Position numbers and translations under genes: made by a program. From Planococcus soli (GTDB lineage Bacteria > Bacillota > Bacilli > Bacillales_A > Planococcaceae), in assembly GCF_016881065.1 (NCBI RefSeq), contig NZ_WXYN01000051.1:744001-808000 (forward strand): a stretch of DNA of 64,000 nt, in the 5' to 3' direction. A model generated the notes under the pieces. It was not told the DNA's origin. It was given only the letters and a program-made list of their open reading frames with translations, and did not search any database. Of the stretch, positions 8,775 to 18,422 are shown piece by piece. Numbering within the stretch: position 1 is the stretch's first letter; each line of letters starts with the position of its first letter.

Positions 8775-9656
8775 ATGAAAGATGTATATTTGTTCAGCGG
8801 ATTTTTGGGGAGTGGAAAAACAACGCTGTTAAAGGGCATGATCAGCCAAATGAAAGGCCAAGGCTTAAAGCCGGCAGTTTTCATGAACGAACTAGGCAAA
8901 ATGAACATGGATTCCGATTCAGTAGAGGACGGAGTGCCGTTGAAGGAAATTCTTGATGGCTGCATCTGCTGCACAGGATCAGAAAAATCAGAAGCGCAGA
9001 TCCAGACCTTGCTGGCTGAAGAAGATTTTGATGTTTTGTTGATTGAAACAACGGGAGCGGCGCATCCGGTTGAAGCATTGGACGCCATCTTTTCTCCTTT
9101 ATTTGCTGACCAGCTAAACTTCAAAGGCATAGTGACAGTCGCCGACAGCAAGCGCTGGATGGACCGCAACAACTTGTCTCCGCAGATTCGTTCCCTGTTT
9201 TTGGAGCAGATCCGCCATGCTGACCTGATCTTGGCCAATAAGATGGATTTATTGACGGACGGCGAACAAGGGACAGTGATCTATGAAATTCAGTCGCTGA
9301 ATCCGACAGCGCAGATCATCCAAACTGTCCATGCAAAAGTGCCGTTTTCGGCATTGGAAAAACTGACACCTTCGCCGGCTGGAGACATTGCTGAAGCCCA
9401 TGTTTCAAAATTAAATTTAAATGCGAAAGTGCTGCAGTTTGAAGCACCGATCCAACGGGAAAAATTTGAAGAATGGCTTCGCGCATTGCCGGATTCTGTA
9501 TATCGCATCAAGGGTTACGTGCCGCTTGAAGGTGACAAGTATCCCCATGCTTTCCAGTTTGCATATGGAATGGCGCAATGGCTTCCGGAGTATATGAAAA
9601 TGCAAAACCAAATTGTCGTGATCGGTGAAGGGTTGGAAGGAGTCGAACTGCCGTGA
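8775..9656 (+). CDS. COG0523 (CobW/YjiA) GTP-binding metallochaperone
   Basis: P-loop GTPase of the metal-trafficking COG0523 family. Walker A is FSGFLGSGKTT near the N-terminus, the metal-binding CxCC is GCICC (C63, C65, C66), the acidic switch is IETTGAAHP, and the guanine specificity motif is ANKMD. The C-terminal CobW_C region is present but lacks a His-rich tail. The metal, zinc or another, cannot be told: no Zur or metal riboswitch signature is seen upstream. Its stop overlaps the GTG of the next small gene. Confidence 0.9.
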   Translation: MKDVYLFSGFLGSGKTTLLKGMISQMKGQGLKPAVFMNELGKMNMDSDSVEDGVPLKEILDGCICCTGSEKSEAQIQTLLAEEDFDVLLIETTGAAHPVEALDAIFSPLFADQLNFKGIVTVADSKRWMDRNNLSPQIRSLFLEQIRHADLILANKMDLLTDGEQGTVIYEIQSLNPTAQIIQTVHAKVPFSALEKLTPSPAGDIAEAHVSKLNLNAKVLQFEAPIQREKFEEWLRALPDSVYRIKGYVPLEGDKYPHAFQFAYGMAQWLPEYMKMQNQIVVIGEGLEGVELP

Positions 9657-9892
9657 TTGAATCTTACCGGAAACTTTGGTCGCAGCGTGCAGCTGCAGAA
9701 AAGATCGCTACCCAGCAGGATCTCGAAAAATACATCCTGATTGAATTGAACGATGAATTGACGCATCCGCGTGTCCGCAAATCCAAAGAACAAAAATTGG
9801 AATTGGCACTGCTGCGAATCCAAGGGTCGGATTTGTCGGAATCAGAAAAGAGTGGCCTGAGTGCGTTATATAAGAATCTTGCCGCCAAGTAA
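9653..9892 (+). CDS. Hypothetical 79-aa protein coupled to the COG0523 GTPase
   Basis: Not recognised. It starts at GTG overlapping the stop of the GTPase gene as GTGA, so translation is coupled. The product is soluble, charged and predicted largely helical, with no Cys or His cluster that could bind metal. Strict coupling suggests a shared role with the metallochaperone, but that is context only. A bidirectional terminator lies 30 bp downstream. Confidence 0.7.
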   Translation: MIESYRKLWSQRAAAEKIATQQDLEKYILIELNDELTHPRVRKSKEQKLELALLRIQGSDLSESEKSGLSALYKNLAAK

Positions 9893-9922
9893 CGCTAGAG
9901 ATGAATGAAAAACACCATAAAT

Positions 9923-9967
9923 AAAACCAGGAAAGAAAAAATCACTGATTTTTTCTTTCCTGGTTTT
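9923..9967. terminator. Bidirectional terminator between convergent genes
   Basis: A perfect 20-bp stem beginning aaaaccagg and ending cctggtttt closes on a 5-base loop. It is A-rich on one side and T-rich on the other, and sits between the + strand GTPase pair and the - strand MATE gene. Confidence 0.92.
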
Positions 9968-9979
9968 TTATTTTATAGC

Positions 9980-11344
9980 TCAATCTTGAGCTGGCGAATG
10001 AGCAGAAATTCTTTTTTGGATCACCAGCAGGCGGATGGACAAAGTAATCGCGCCGGCTGTTAAGCCAACAATCAAGCCGATCCAGTAACCGAAGGCACCA
10101 AAGTCGGTGAAGTTGGCAAGCAGGTAGCCAGAGGGCAGGCCGATGACCCAGTAGGAAACGAGTGCCATGACAAAGGTGATGTTGACATCTTTGTAACCGC
10201 GAAGCGCTCCTTGTACAGGCGCCTGAATGGCATCCGACAGTTGGAACAGTGCAGCAAACAGCAGGAACTGAACGGCCAGCTCGACCACGATGGGATCCGA
10301 AGAATACAGCGCAGCAATTTCACTGCGCATGAAGAACAAAATGCAGGCTGACAGAGAGCTTAACGTGACGGCAGTGCCGACACTCATCCAGCTGTATTGT
10401 TTAGCGTCCTGGAAGCGCTTGGCGCCAATCTCATAGCCAACCAGTATCGTGGCGCCCATGGAGATGCTGAGCGGCAGCATATAAAGCAGGGAAGCGAAAT
10501 TCAAGGCGATTTGATGGGCCGCAATGGTGACTGTACCATAAACTGCCAGCATAAAAGTGACCGCCGAGAAAATGCTCGTCTCTACAAAGATTGAAATGCC
10601 GATCGGCACACCAATCCGGCTGATTTCGCCCCAGCTCTTCAGAGAAAACTTCGGCCAGTTGCGGAAGATGCCGTAAGACTGGAATGGGTTTCTCGTATGG
10701 ATAATCCATATTGCGATGAGCAGAATCAGCCAGTAGGTGATGGCCGAAGCAAGTCCTGCGCCAACGCCTCCAAGTTCCGGGAATCCGAACTTCCCGAAAA
10801 TCAGCAGATAGTTGAAGAAAATATTGATCGGCGTGGACAGGAGTGAAATGACCATCGTGACGCGGGTAGCTCCGAGTGCATCGATATAAGAGCGCAGTGC
10901 GTTATAAACAAACAAAGGGATCAATCCGATCGACATCGCAAAGATATAGCGGCCGGCGACATCAGCAACCACTGGATCGAGATCCATGAACGCTAGCAGA
11001 TAATCGATGCCGAAATAGAAGAAAGCAAAGACGATTGCAGCCAGCAGGACAGCCAAATAAATCCCTTGCTGGACGGCTTGTTTTACTTGTTCTTTTTTCT
11101 TAGCCCCCATCAATTGTGCTACAATTGGGGTAATGGACATGAGAATTCCGGCAAGACCGATATAGACGGGAACCCAAAAGGATGATCCGATCGACACGCC
11201 GGCCAGATCCTCTGTTCCGTAGCGGGCGGTCATGTAAATATCGAAAAATGTCACCATATACATCGCGACTTGCGTAACGAGAATCGGAAAAACAATTTTC
11301 ATTAACAGCAGCAGTTTTTCTTTTTTTGTAGTTGTCTGGTACAT
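9980..11344 (-). CDS. MATE family multidrug/cation efflux transporter
   Basis: 454-aa, twelve-segment membrane antiporter of the NorM-like MATE group. The two internally homologous halves each begin with an FPILV/GVPIG-type helix, and MATE patterns such as TPIVAQLMGAKK and ATILVGYEIGAKR are clear. The start at 11344 (MYQTT) is chosen because ggagga lies 8 bp upstream; a TTG six codons earlier has none. The substrate is unknown. The 260-bp divergent region shared with the MurG-like gene has a possible -10 (TATACT on the minus strand) but no recognised riboswitch. Confidence 0.93.
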   Translation of the reverse strand: MYQTTTKKEKLLLLMKIVFPILVTQVAMYMVTFFDIYMTARYGTEDLAGVSIGSSFWVPVYIGLAGILMSITPIVAQLMGAKKKEQVKQAVQQGIYLAVLLAAIVFAFFYFGIDYLLAFMDLDPVVADVAGRYIFAMSIGLIPLFVYNALRSYIDALGATRVTMVISLLSTPINIFFNYLLIFGKFGFPELGGVGAGLASAITYWLILLIAIWIIHTRNPFQSYGIFRNWPKFSLKSWGEISRIGVPIGISIFVETSIFSAVTFMLAVYGTVTIAAHQIALNFASLLYMLPLSISMGATILVGYEIGAKRFQDAKQYSWMSVGTAVTLSSLSACILFFMRSEIAALYSSDPIVVELAVQFLLFAALFQLSDAIQAPVQGALRGYKDVNITFVMALVSYWVIGLPSGYLLANFTDFGAFGYWIGLIVGLTAGAITLSIRLLVIQKRISAHSPAQD

Positions 11345-11607
11345 GCTTCTTTCCTCCCGCAATCTATCTGAGTTGAAATTAAAAATGTTTCACTTATATC
11401 GTGGCAAGCAATCCGATTGTCCCTTTCAACTCTAGCCACAAGCCAAACGGAGCTGCATAATGCCAGCTGCTGAAAAATATGCAACAACATCGATAGTTCA
11501 GGTTATGCGATTACAATTTAACACATAAAATCCAGTATAGCATAGAAAGTCTTGCTCTAAAGCAATTGCTGCTATGCCAAATTAATAGATGAGAGTAGGA
11601 CATGAAA

Positions 11608-12684
11608 ATGGACAACAAAACAATTTTATTGACCGGGGGCGGTACCGCAGGACACGTCTCCCTGAATCAGGCATTAATACCGGAACTGAAGAATTTAGGC
11701 TTCCATGTGGAATACATCGGATCCAAAGAAGGAATTGAAAACGAATTGATCCGGGACTCGTTTCCATCAATTCCTTATCATCCAATTTCCAGCGGCAAAT
11801 TGAGACGTTATTTTTCCACCAAGAATTTTTCGGATCCATTTCGTGTAGGGGCTGGACTGACCCAGGCGCTCAACATTATTCGCAAAACCAAACCCGCAGC
11901 GATTTTCTCAAAAGGCGGATTCGTATCCGTACCGGTTGTCATGGCTGGGCGGATGATGTCAGTACCGGTCATCATCCATGAATCGGATGTAACACCTGGA
12001 CTTGCCAACAAATTGGCATTGCCGTTTGCCGACCATATTTTTACGGTCTTTAAAGAAACTTTGGCGCATGTGCCAAGCACCAAATCAACGTGTACGGGAT
12101 CTGTGATCCGCAGTGAGCTGATGGAAGGCTCCGCAGAAAAAGGCCAGGAAATCTGTCCTTTCGGCAACGAACTGCCGGTCTTGATGGTAATGGGCGGAAG
12201 CCAAGGATCGGCTATGATCAATTCAGCTGTCCGCAACAACCTGGAAAGGCTGTTAAAGCAGTTCAACATCATCCACTTATGCGGCAAAGGGAATAGCATG
12301 CCGGAACTGGATGTCCATGTGAATTACCGCCAGTTTGAATATGTTACACATGAGCTTCCGCATTTGCTGCACATGACCGACTTTGTCGTATCGCGGGCAG
12401 GTTCCAATTCGATCTTTGAATTTCTGGCACTGAAAAAGCCGATGCTGCTGGTTCCGCTATCTATGCAAAAAAGCCGGGGCGACCAAATATTGAATGCCAA
12501 ATTATTTGAAAAACAAGGCTTTGCCCATGTTGTGGAAGAAGAAGAGTTGTCTGCTGACCGCTTGATGGAAGAGCTGGACCGTTTGCAGGCTGACAAAGAC
12601 CAATTGATTGAAACAATGACTCAAGCTGAAGCGCCGATTACCGCCGCAGAAATGGCGAAGTTGGTTTCATCATATACAAAGTAA
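11608..12684 (+). CDS. murG: MurG-type UDP-GlcNAc transferase
   Basis: Expected to add GlcNAc to undecaprenyl-PP-MurNAc-pentapeptide (lipid I to lipid II) on the cytoplasmic membrane face. The N-terminus has the MurG glycine loop LLTGGGTAGHV, the middle has MGGSQGS for nucleotide-sugar binding, and SRAGSNSIFEF plus the RGDQ segment form the UDP-GlcNAc pocket. The start could be 11602 or 11608; spacing from gtagga favours the second. It stands alone rather than in a dcw cluster, so it may be the only MurG or a paralog. Confidence 0.88.
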   Translation: MDNKTILLTGGGTAGHVSLNQALIPELKNLGFHVEYIGSKEGIENELIRDSFPSIPYHPISSGKLRRYFSTKNFSDPFRVGAGLTQALNIIRKTKPAAIFSKGGFVSVPVVMAGRMMSVPVIIHESDVTPGLANKLALPFADHIFTVFKETLAHVPSTKSTCTGSVIRSELMEGSAEKGQEICPFGNELPVLMVMGGSQGSAMINSAVRNNLERLLKQFNIIHLCGKGNSMPELDVHVNYRQFEYVTHELPHLLHMTDFVVSRAGSNSIFEFLALKKPMLLVPLSMQKSRGDQILNAKLFEKQGFAHVVEEEELSADRLMEELDRLQADKDQLIETMTQAEAPITAAEMAKLVSSYTK

Positions 12685-12713
12685 TTCCCAACTAATTTAA
12701 AGAGGTGACCGGA

Positions 12714-13667
12714 ATGGAAATGACGTTGATAAAAGTCCATGGCTCTATGAATACTTTTTATATGTTTGAATCGGATGAACGGGAAGATTTTGCGCAGCTG
12801 GCTATTCGGCTCTCTGCGTTGGACCCGGACATTGACGGCATTTTAGTGATTTTGCCTTCAGCTGTTGCACATGCTAAAATGCGCGTTTTCAATAATGACG
12901 GATCAGAAGCATCCATGTGCGGAAACGGCCTTCGTTGTGTGGCACGCTACGTATGTGAGCGCGACCGAGTGCAGGAAGCGGTAATTGAAACCTTAAAAGC
13001 TTTACTGTGCGTGAAGAAAGAAGAGACTTTGAATGAAGGAATCGAAACCTATTCAGTGGAAATATCGCCGGTTTCTTTTTCACTCAGCAGTTTGCCGATG
13101 AAGTACGGGGACAACAGTGAATGGACTCATCAAGCTTTGCCGTTTGTCTCAGAAGAAATTCCATTTTCAGCCGTTGCTGTTCCCAATCCGCATTTAATTG
13201 GGATTGTGCCGCAAGAAATGCAGAGAGATACCAGCCACCAGCAAAAATGGGCGCAATACTTTAATGGCGAAAACGAGTATTTTTCAGACGGCGTCAACGT
13301 CAGTTACGTGACGCCTATGGAGAACGGCATATTTGTTCGGACTTATGAGCGCGGCGTCGGTTTCACCAATGCCTGCGGAACCGCAATGACAGCCTCGGCG
13401 TTGGTCAGCTGCATGGCTGGTCTGGTACCTTACGGAGATGTGGCAGTTTACAATCCTGGCGGCATGGTGAAATGTTCAGTTTCCAAACAAGGCGATGACA
13501 TCCAACTTCAGCTTACAGGCAATGCAACGTATTTATCGGTTGTAAAGTTTGACTGGACCGTTAATGCGGAAGAAAGCAGCATCTTATCTTCCGAACCGCT
13601 GGAAGAACAGGTATTTTATGAAAAATTTATTGGAAACATCTCAAACATCTCAAAACAATTTGTCTAA
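12714..13667 (+). CDS. dapF: Diaminopimelate epimerase-like protein
   Basis: Cofactor-independent epimerase fold expected to interconvert LL- and meso-diaminopimelate for lysine and peptidoglycan. The two catalytic cysteines are present, in SMCGNGLRC (C69) and TNACGTAMTA (C221). The N-terminal motif is the divergent HGSMNTF rather than HGxGNDF, and the GSDG segment is replaced by DIDG, so substrate assignment is less secure than for a canonical DapF. SD agaggtg precedes the ATG. It sits 30 bp after the MurG-like gene, a cell-wall precursor context. Confidence 0.8.
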   Translation: MEMTLIKVHGSMNTFYMFESDEREDFAQLAIRLSALDPDIDGILVILPSAVAHAKMRVFNNDGSEASMCGNGLRCVARYVCERDRVQEAVIETLKALLCVKKEETLNEGIETYSVEISPVSFSLSSLPMKYGDNSEWTHQALPFVSEEIPFSAVAVPNPHLIGIVPQEMQRDTSHQQKWAQYFNGENEYFSDGVNVSYVTPMENGIFVRTYERGVGFTNACGTAMTASALVSCMAGLVPYGDVAVYNPGGMVKCSVSKQGDDIQLQLTGNATYLSVVKFDWTVNAEESSILSSEPLEEQVFYEKFIGNISNISKQFV

Positions 13668-13685
13668 CGGAAAGCGGTGAAACAG

Positions 13686-15332
13686 ATGCCAATCCCCTTT
13701 ACACTGGAACAGCTGGACCTTCTCTATAAAAATGTAAAAGATCCCGTTTACTTTATGAAACAGAATGGCGACACGTTTGACTACGTTTATGTTAATCCCG
13801 TTTGCAGAACTATTTTTAAGAAAGAGCTAGCTGGCACCACATTGGATGACAGCATGCCACCGGACTTATCCAGGGAAATCAAAAAGCAGTATCTTATTGC
13901 CTTGAGAGCAGGAGAGAGGCACATATACCGCGACTACAGCTTATTCAGCGACCTGGACACAGCGATGGAGACTGAATTGACGCCTATTGATTTTGAAGGG
14001 CAACGCTTTGTGCTGGCAGTGACGAAAAACGTGACGGCACAGAAAAAAATAGAAGAGGATTACCTGTTCTATGAATCGCTGGTTCAAAATTCAGTAGATC
14101 CGATGATCATGATTTCGGCGGAATATATGATCATCGATTTGAATTCGGCTTACGAAAAAGCATTTGGTGTGAGAAAGGAAGATTGGGTTAACCGCTATTA
14201 CAAGGATTTGCCCGATAAGCAAAAAGAACAGTTTAAGTCAGGCAAAGATTTGCTTGAGAAGTTTGTTCCAGAAACAAAAAGCTCATCAATCATTATGCAG
14301 CGCCGAAAAGAGGATGGCACGCTGGCCAAATTTTCAGCCAGTTATTCTCCCATCAACGAAAATGGCATCATCCGGGCATTCCATGTTGTATTCCGGGAGC
14401 TGACAAGCGAACTGCTGTTAAAAAATGAGCTTAAAAAGACAGAGAATATTCTGGAGAGCTACAAGGATGCGCTTAATTACGCAGCACTCGTCGCAATTTG
14501 GAGCCTGTCTGGTACGATAGAGTTTGTCAATGAAAATTTAAATAAGCTGACCGGGTATATGCCTGAAGAGTTGATCGGGATGAACGTATACGAAGTCAGT
14601 GAAGCGATTATTTCAACTGAAGAATACGAAATGATACGCACGGTTATTTTGGATGGCGTTATATGGCGCGGCCAGCTCAAAAGCCTAAAGAAAAATGGTG
14701 AAATTTTCTGGGTGGATGCGACCATAATCCCTTTGCTTGACGTAGATGGGGAAATATATCAGGTGCTGTCGATTTTGTTTGACGTGACCGAGAGAAAACA
14801 GCTGGAAGAACAGCTGCACTTTATGGCTTATCATGATAGTTTGACGACTTTGCCCAATCGCCGATTAATGGTGCAGAAATTTCAACAGATGAAAGATCAT
14901 GCACAACAAAAAGGAGAGCATATTGCCTTGCTGTATATTGATGGCGATAACTTTAAATCGATCAATGACCAGTTTGGCCATGATGTCGGTGATGATTTCA
15001 TCTATCATTTTGGGCAGGCAATCAAAAAGAGCCTGCGCAAAGGAGATTTGGCGGCCAGAATAGGCGGCGACGAATTTTTGGTAGCGCTTTGCGGCATTTT
15101 CCCCGAAGAAAGCCAATTTCATATCGAGAAGATTATTGACCGCATTAACGATACACTGGCCGAGGGCTGGGAAATCAATGGGCACCATTTTACACCGAGT
15201 TCATCGATAGGCATTTCTGTCTACCCCAGCCATGGCACTGATTTTGATGATCTCGTCAAAAAAGCGGATGCCGCCCTTTATTTAGCAAAAAGCAATGGAA
15301 AAGGGAAATGCTATTTGTACACTTCTCCTTGA
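13686..15332 (+). CDS. PAS-PAS-PAS-GGDEF diguanylate cyclase
   Basis: Soluble 548-aa signalling enzyme predicted to make cyclic di-GMP. Three PAS-like sensor modules (about 8-125, 130-250 and 255-375) precede a GGDEF domain. The active loop is intact (RIGGDEF, residues 460-464) and an inhibitory I-site RKGD lies exactly five residues ahead (451-454), indicating product feedback control. There are no membrane segments and no EAL domain. It follows dapF by 18 bp with SD gaaagcggtg, so probably shares its transcript; the linkage to cell-wall genes has no obvious explanation. Confidence 0.92.
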   Translation: MPIPFTLEQLDLLYKNVKDPVYFMKQNGDTFDYVYVNPVCRTIFKKELAGTTLDDSMPPDLSREIKKQYLIALRAGERHIYRDYSLFSDLDTAMETELTPIDFEGQRFVLAVTKNVTAQKKIEEDYLFYESLVQNSVDPMIMISAEYMIIDLNSAYEKAFGVRKEDWVNRYYKDLPDKQKEQFKSGKDLLEKFVPETKSSSIIMQRRKEDGTLAKFSASYSPINENGIIRAFHVVFRELTSELLLKNELKKTENILESYKDALNYAALVAIWSLSGTIEFVNENLNKLTGYMPEELIGMNVYEVSEAIISTEEYEMIRTVILDGVIWRGQLKSLKKNGEIFWVDATIIPLLDVDGEIYQVLSILFDVTERKQLEEQLHFMAYHDSLTTLPNRRLMVQKFQQMKDHAQQKGEHIALLYIDGDNFKSINDQFGHDVGDDFIYHFGQAIKKSLRKGDLAARIGGDEFLVALCGIFPEESQFHIEKIIDRINDTLAEGWEINGHHFTPSSSIGISVYPSHGTDFDDLVKKADAALYLAKSNGKGKCYLYTSP

Positions 15333-15581
15333 AAGCCAGAAAAAAACAGGCTGAAGCCCAGCTCTTACATCGATGAAAGCGCTTTACAATGTCTTATGTG
15401 AATATTTTCACGGAAAGGCTTTGTTTTTTCAATCTGGAAGTAGTAAGATTGATAGGGAATTTTAAACTTTTCTTACTTAAACGCCTTCTGCTTTATGTCT
15501 AGTGGGATGCGTGATAAAATAAATGAGACATATAACAAATTAATGTGACTGCCGTCAAACAAATAGTTGGAGGTTTTTTTA

Positions 15582-18398
15582 ATGTCTAGCAATTATTCAG
15601 ATGCAAAATCCCCATGGAGTTCCATTACTGGCCCTAACCTGGGATACATAATGGAGATGTATGACCTGTATCAAGAATCACCAGAATTGCTTGATCCGGA
15701 ATACGTCGAACTTTTTAAGCAATATGGCCCCCCCGCTGAAGTGGATGTTTCCACAAGCCAACAGCCTTCAGCTGCAAAAACCGTGGAATCAAATAATTTT
15801 GAAAAAGTTTTGGCTGCTGTTAATTTAGCTGAAGCGATTCGTGCTCATGGCCATCTGGCATCGGACATTTACCCTTTGAAAGATCAGCCGAAAGACACTT
15901 CCCGCGTGGAGGCGTCCACGTATGGCCTCAGCGTTCAGGACTTAAAAGAAGTTCCTGTTTCATTGCTGCTGAATAATGCACCGAGCAACATTACAAACGG
16001 CCTGCAAGCAATTGATTATTTGAAATCACTTTATACGGATAAAGTCGCCTTCGAATTTTCGCATGTAATCCAGCCGCAGGAACGAAGCTGGCTGCAGGAT
16101 AAAATCGAGGCAGGCGACGTTAAACCGACACTGGACGCAGATAAGAAAAAACAGGTTCTTGATTTGTTGACACGCGTGGAAGGCTTTGAAAAATTCGTGC
16201 ATCGCACATTTGTTGGACAAAAACGCTTTTCAATTGAAGGTGTCGATTCGCTGGTAGTTTTGATGGATGAACTTGTACGTTTATCCGAATCAGCCGGAAC
16301 AAAAGACATCATGATCGGGATGGCGCATCGCGGTCGTTTAAATGTGCTTACACATATTTTGAACAAGCCTTATGAAATGATGTTTGCCGGTTTTGCACAT
16401 GTGGGAGACAACGCGTTTCTTCCGGAAGACGGCTCGCTGCAAATCACTAAAGGCTGGTTTGGCGATGTGAAGTACCATATGGGTGCAGCTTATAAATCTG
16501 CAAATGGAACGAGTGTGAAACTCGCTTACAATCCTTCCCATCTTGAAATTGTCAGCCCGATTGTTGCGGGGCAAGCGCGTGCTGCACAGGAAGTTACCGA
16601 CCAAAAAGGTCTGGCGAAAGTGGATGCGAAAAAATCCTATGCAATTCTTGTGCACGGTGATGCCGCTTTCCCTGGACAGGGAATTGTAACCGAAACCTTA
16701 AACTTCAGCCGTGTTAAAGGCTATCAGACAGGTGGGTCTATCCACATCATCGCCAATAACCTGATCGGCTTTACAACTGAACAATTTGATTCCAGATCTA
16801 CACATTATTCTTCGGATCCCGCAAAAGGATTTGAAGTGCCGGTCATCCATGTCAATGCAGATGAGCCTGAAGCAGTTGTGGCTGTTGCGCGCTTGGCATT
16901 TGAATACCGTGAGAAATTCGGCAAGGATGTGCTCATTGATTTGATCGGCTACCGCCGCTACGGACATAATGAAATGGACGAGCCGCTGGTAACGAATCCG
17001 ACGATGTACCATGGCATTCATCAGCATGATACCGTTCGTGAGCTTTACGGAAAGCAGTTGGCAGCGGAAAAAGTGCTGTCAGAAGAAGATGTTCAAAAGC
17101 TTGATGCAGACACACAAAAAGAAATGCAGGAAGCTTACGACACAGTGAAAGAAAACAAATCAGCCGAATTTCCGAAACTTGAAATTCCAGAAGCTGTACT
17201 GAATGGCTACCCTGAAGTGCCGACTGGCGTTGATAAGGACGTTCTGACCAAGATGAATGAAGAGTTATTGTCTTGGCCGAGTGATTTCTCAGCTTTTGGC
17301 AAATTGGCTAGAATTCTCAAGCGCCGTGAAGATCCGTTCAATGAAAAGGGCAAAATCGATTGGGCGCATGCTGAGACATTGGCATTCGGTTCGATCCTGC
17401 AAGACGGCAACCCGATCCGCCTGACTGGCCAGGATGCGCAGCGCGGAACATTTGCACATCGCCATCTTGTTTTGCATGATGACAAGAACGGCAATGAACT
17501 TGTGCCGCTGCATCACATTTCAGATGCCAAAGCGTCATTTGTGGTTTACAACAGCCCACTGAGTGAAGCATCTGTATTGGGCTTTGAATATGGCTACAAT
17601 GTTGAAAATGATAAAGCACTGGTTATTTGGGAAGCGCAATACGGCGATTTCGCCAATATGGCACAAATGATCTTTGACCAGTTTATTTCTGCAGGACGTG
17701 CAAAATGGGGCCAGAAATCCGGACTCGTTATGCTGCTGCCTCATGGCTATGAAGGCCAAGGACCCGAGCATTCGAGTGCCCGCTTGGAAAGACATTTGCA
17801 GATGGCTGCCGAGAACAACTGGACCGTTGCAAACCTTTCCAGCGCAGCAAACTACTTCCACATTTTACGCCGCCAGGCCAAAATGCTTGGAGAAGAGTCA
17901 ATTCGACCGTTAATCATTGTTTCACCAAAATCTTTGCTTCGCCATCCGTTGGTAGGCGCAGATGTAGCTGATTTAACTGAAGGCCATTTCCAGACTGTCA
18001 TCGAACAGCCGAACATGGGCAAAGATGCGAAAAAAGTAAAACGTATTCTTTTTGCAAGCGGCAAAATGGCCATCGACTTGGCAGAGCGGGTGAAAGATGG
18101 AAAAGGCTACGAGTGGGCGCACATTGTCCGTGTGGAGCAGCTGTATCCATTCCCGGCTGAGAAGATTCAGGCAATCGTTGACCGTTATCCAAATGCCAAA
18201 GAATTGGCTTGGGTACAGGAAGAACCGAAAAACATGGGTTCATGGACATTTGCAGATCCGTACCTGCGTGAATTGGCAGACGGCAAAGAAGTGAAATATT
18301 TCGGACGCATCCAGCGCCAAAGCCCTGCAGAAGGCGATGGAGAAGCGCATAAAGTGGAACAAGCACGGATCATAGACGAAGCATTGGCTAAATTGTAA
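15582..18398 (+). CDS. odhA: 2-oxoglutarate dehydrogenase E1 component
   Basis: Thiamine-diphosphate-dependent decarboxylase of the oxoglutarate dehydrogenase complex (TCA cycle). 938 aa, standard for Bacillales OdhA. The N-terminal peripheral segment, then GMAHRGRLNVL, HGDAAFPGQG (TPP region), GYRRYGHNEMDEP and LPHGYEGQGPEHSS are all present. The start at 15582 has ggagg 9 bp upstream; an in-frame start at 15567 would lie across that SD. E2 follows in 25 bp. The 230-bp region upstream likely holds the promoter, but no box is convincing. Confidence 0.97.
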   Translation: MSSNYSDAKSPWSSITGPNLGYIMEMYDLYQESPELLDPEYVELFKQYGPPAEVDVSTSQQPSAAKTVESNNFEKVLAAVNLAEAIRAHGHLASDIYPLKDQPKDTSRVEASTYGLSVQDLKEVPVSLLLNNAPSNITNGLQAIDYLKSLYTDKVAFEFSHVIQPQERSWLQDKIEAGDVKPTLDADKKKQVLDLLTRVEGFEKFVHRTFVGQKRFSIEGVDSLVVLMDELVRLSESAGTKDIMIGMAHRGRLNVLTHILNKPYEMMFAGFAHVGDNAFLPEDGSLQITKGWFGDVKYHMGAAYKSANGTSVKLAYNPSHLEIVSPIVAGQARAAQEVTDQKGLAKVDAKKSYAILVHGDAAFPGQGIVTETLNFSRVKGYQTGGSIHIIANNLIGFTTEQFDSRSTHYSSDPAKGFEVPVIHVNADEPEAVVAVARLAFEYREKFGKDVLIDLIGYRRYGHNEMDEPLVTNPTMYHGIHQHDTVRELYGKQLAAEKVLSEEDVQKLDADTQKEMQEAYDTVKENKSAEFPKLEIPEAVLNGYPEVPTGVDKDVLTKMNEELLSWPSDFSAFGKLARILKRREDPFNEKGKIDWAHAETLAFGSILQDGNPIRLTGQDAQRGTFAHRHLVLHDDKNGNELVPLHHISDAKASFVVYNSPLSEASVLGFEYGYNVENDKALVIWEAQYGDFANMAQMIFDQFISAGRAKWGQKSGLVMLLPHGYEGQGPEHSSARLERHLQMAAENNWTVANLSSAANYFHILRRQAKMLGEESIRPLIIVSPKSLLRHPLVGADVADLTEGHFQTVIEQPNMGKDAKKVKRILFASGKMAIDLAERVKDGKGYEWAHIVRVEQLYPFPAEKIQAIVDRYPNAKELAWVQEEPKNMGSWTFADPYLRELADGKEVKYFGRIQRQSPAEGDGEAHKVEQARIIDEALAKL

Positions 18399-18422
18399 GG
18401 ATAATCTAAGGAGGAATTTTTT

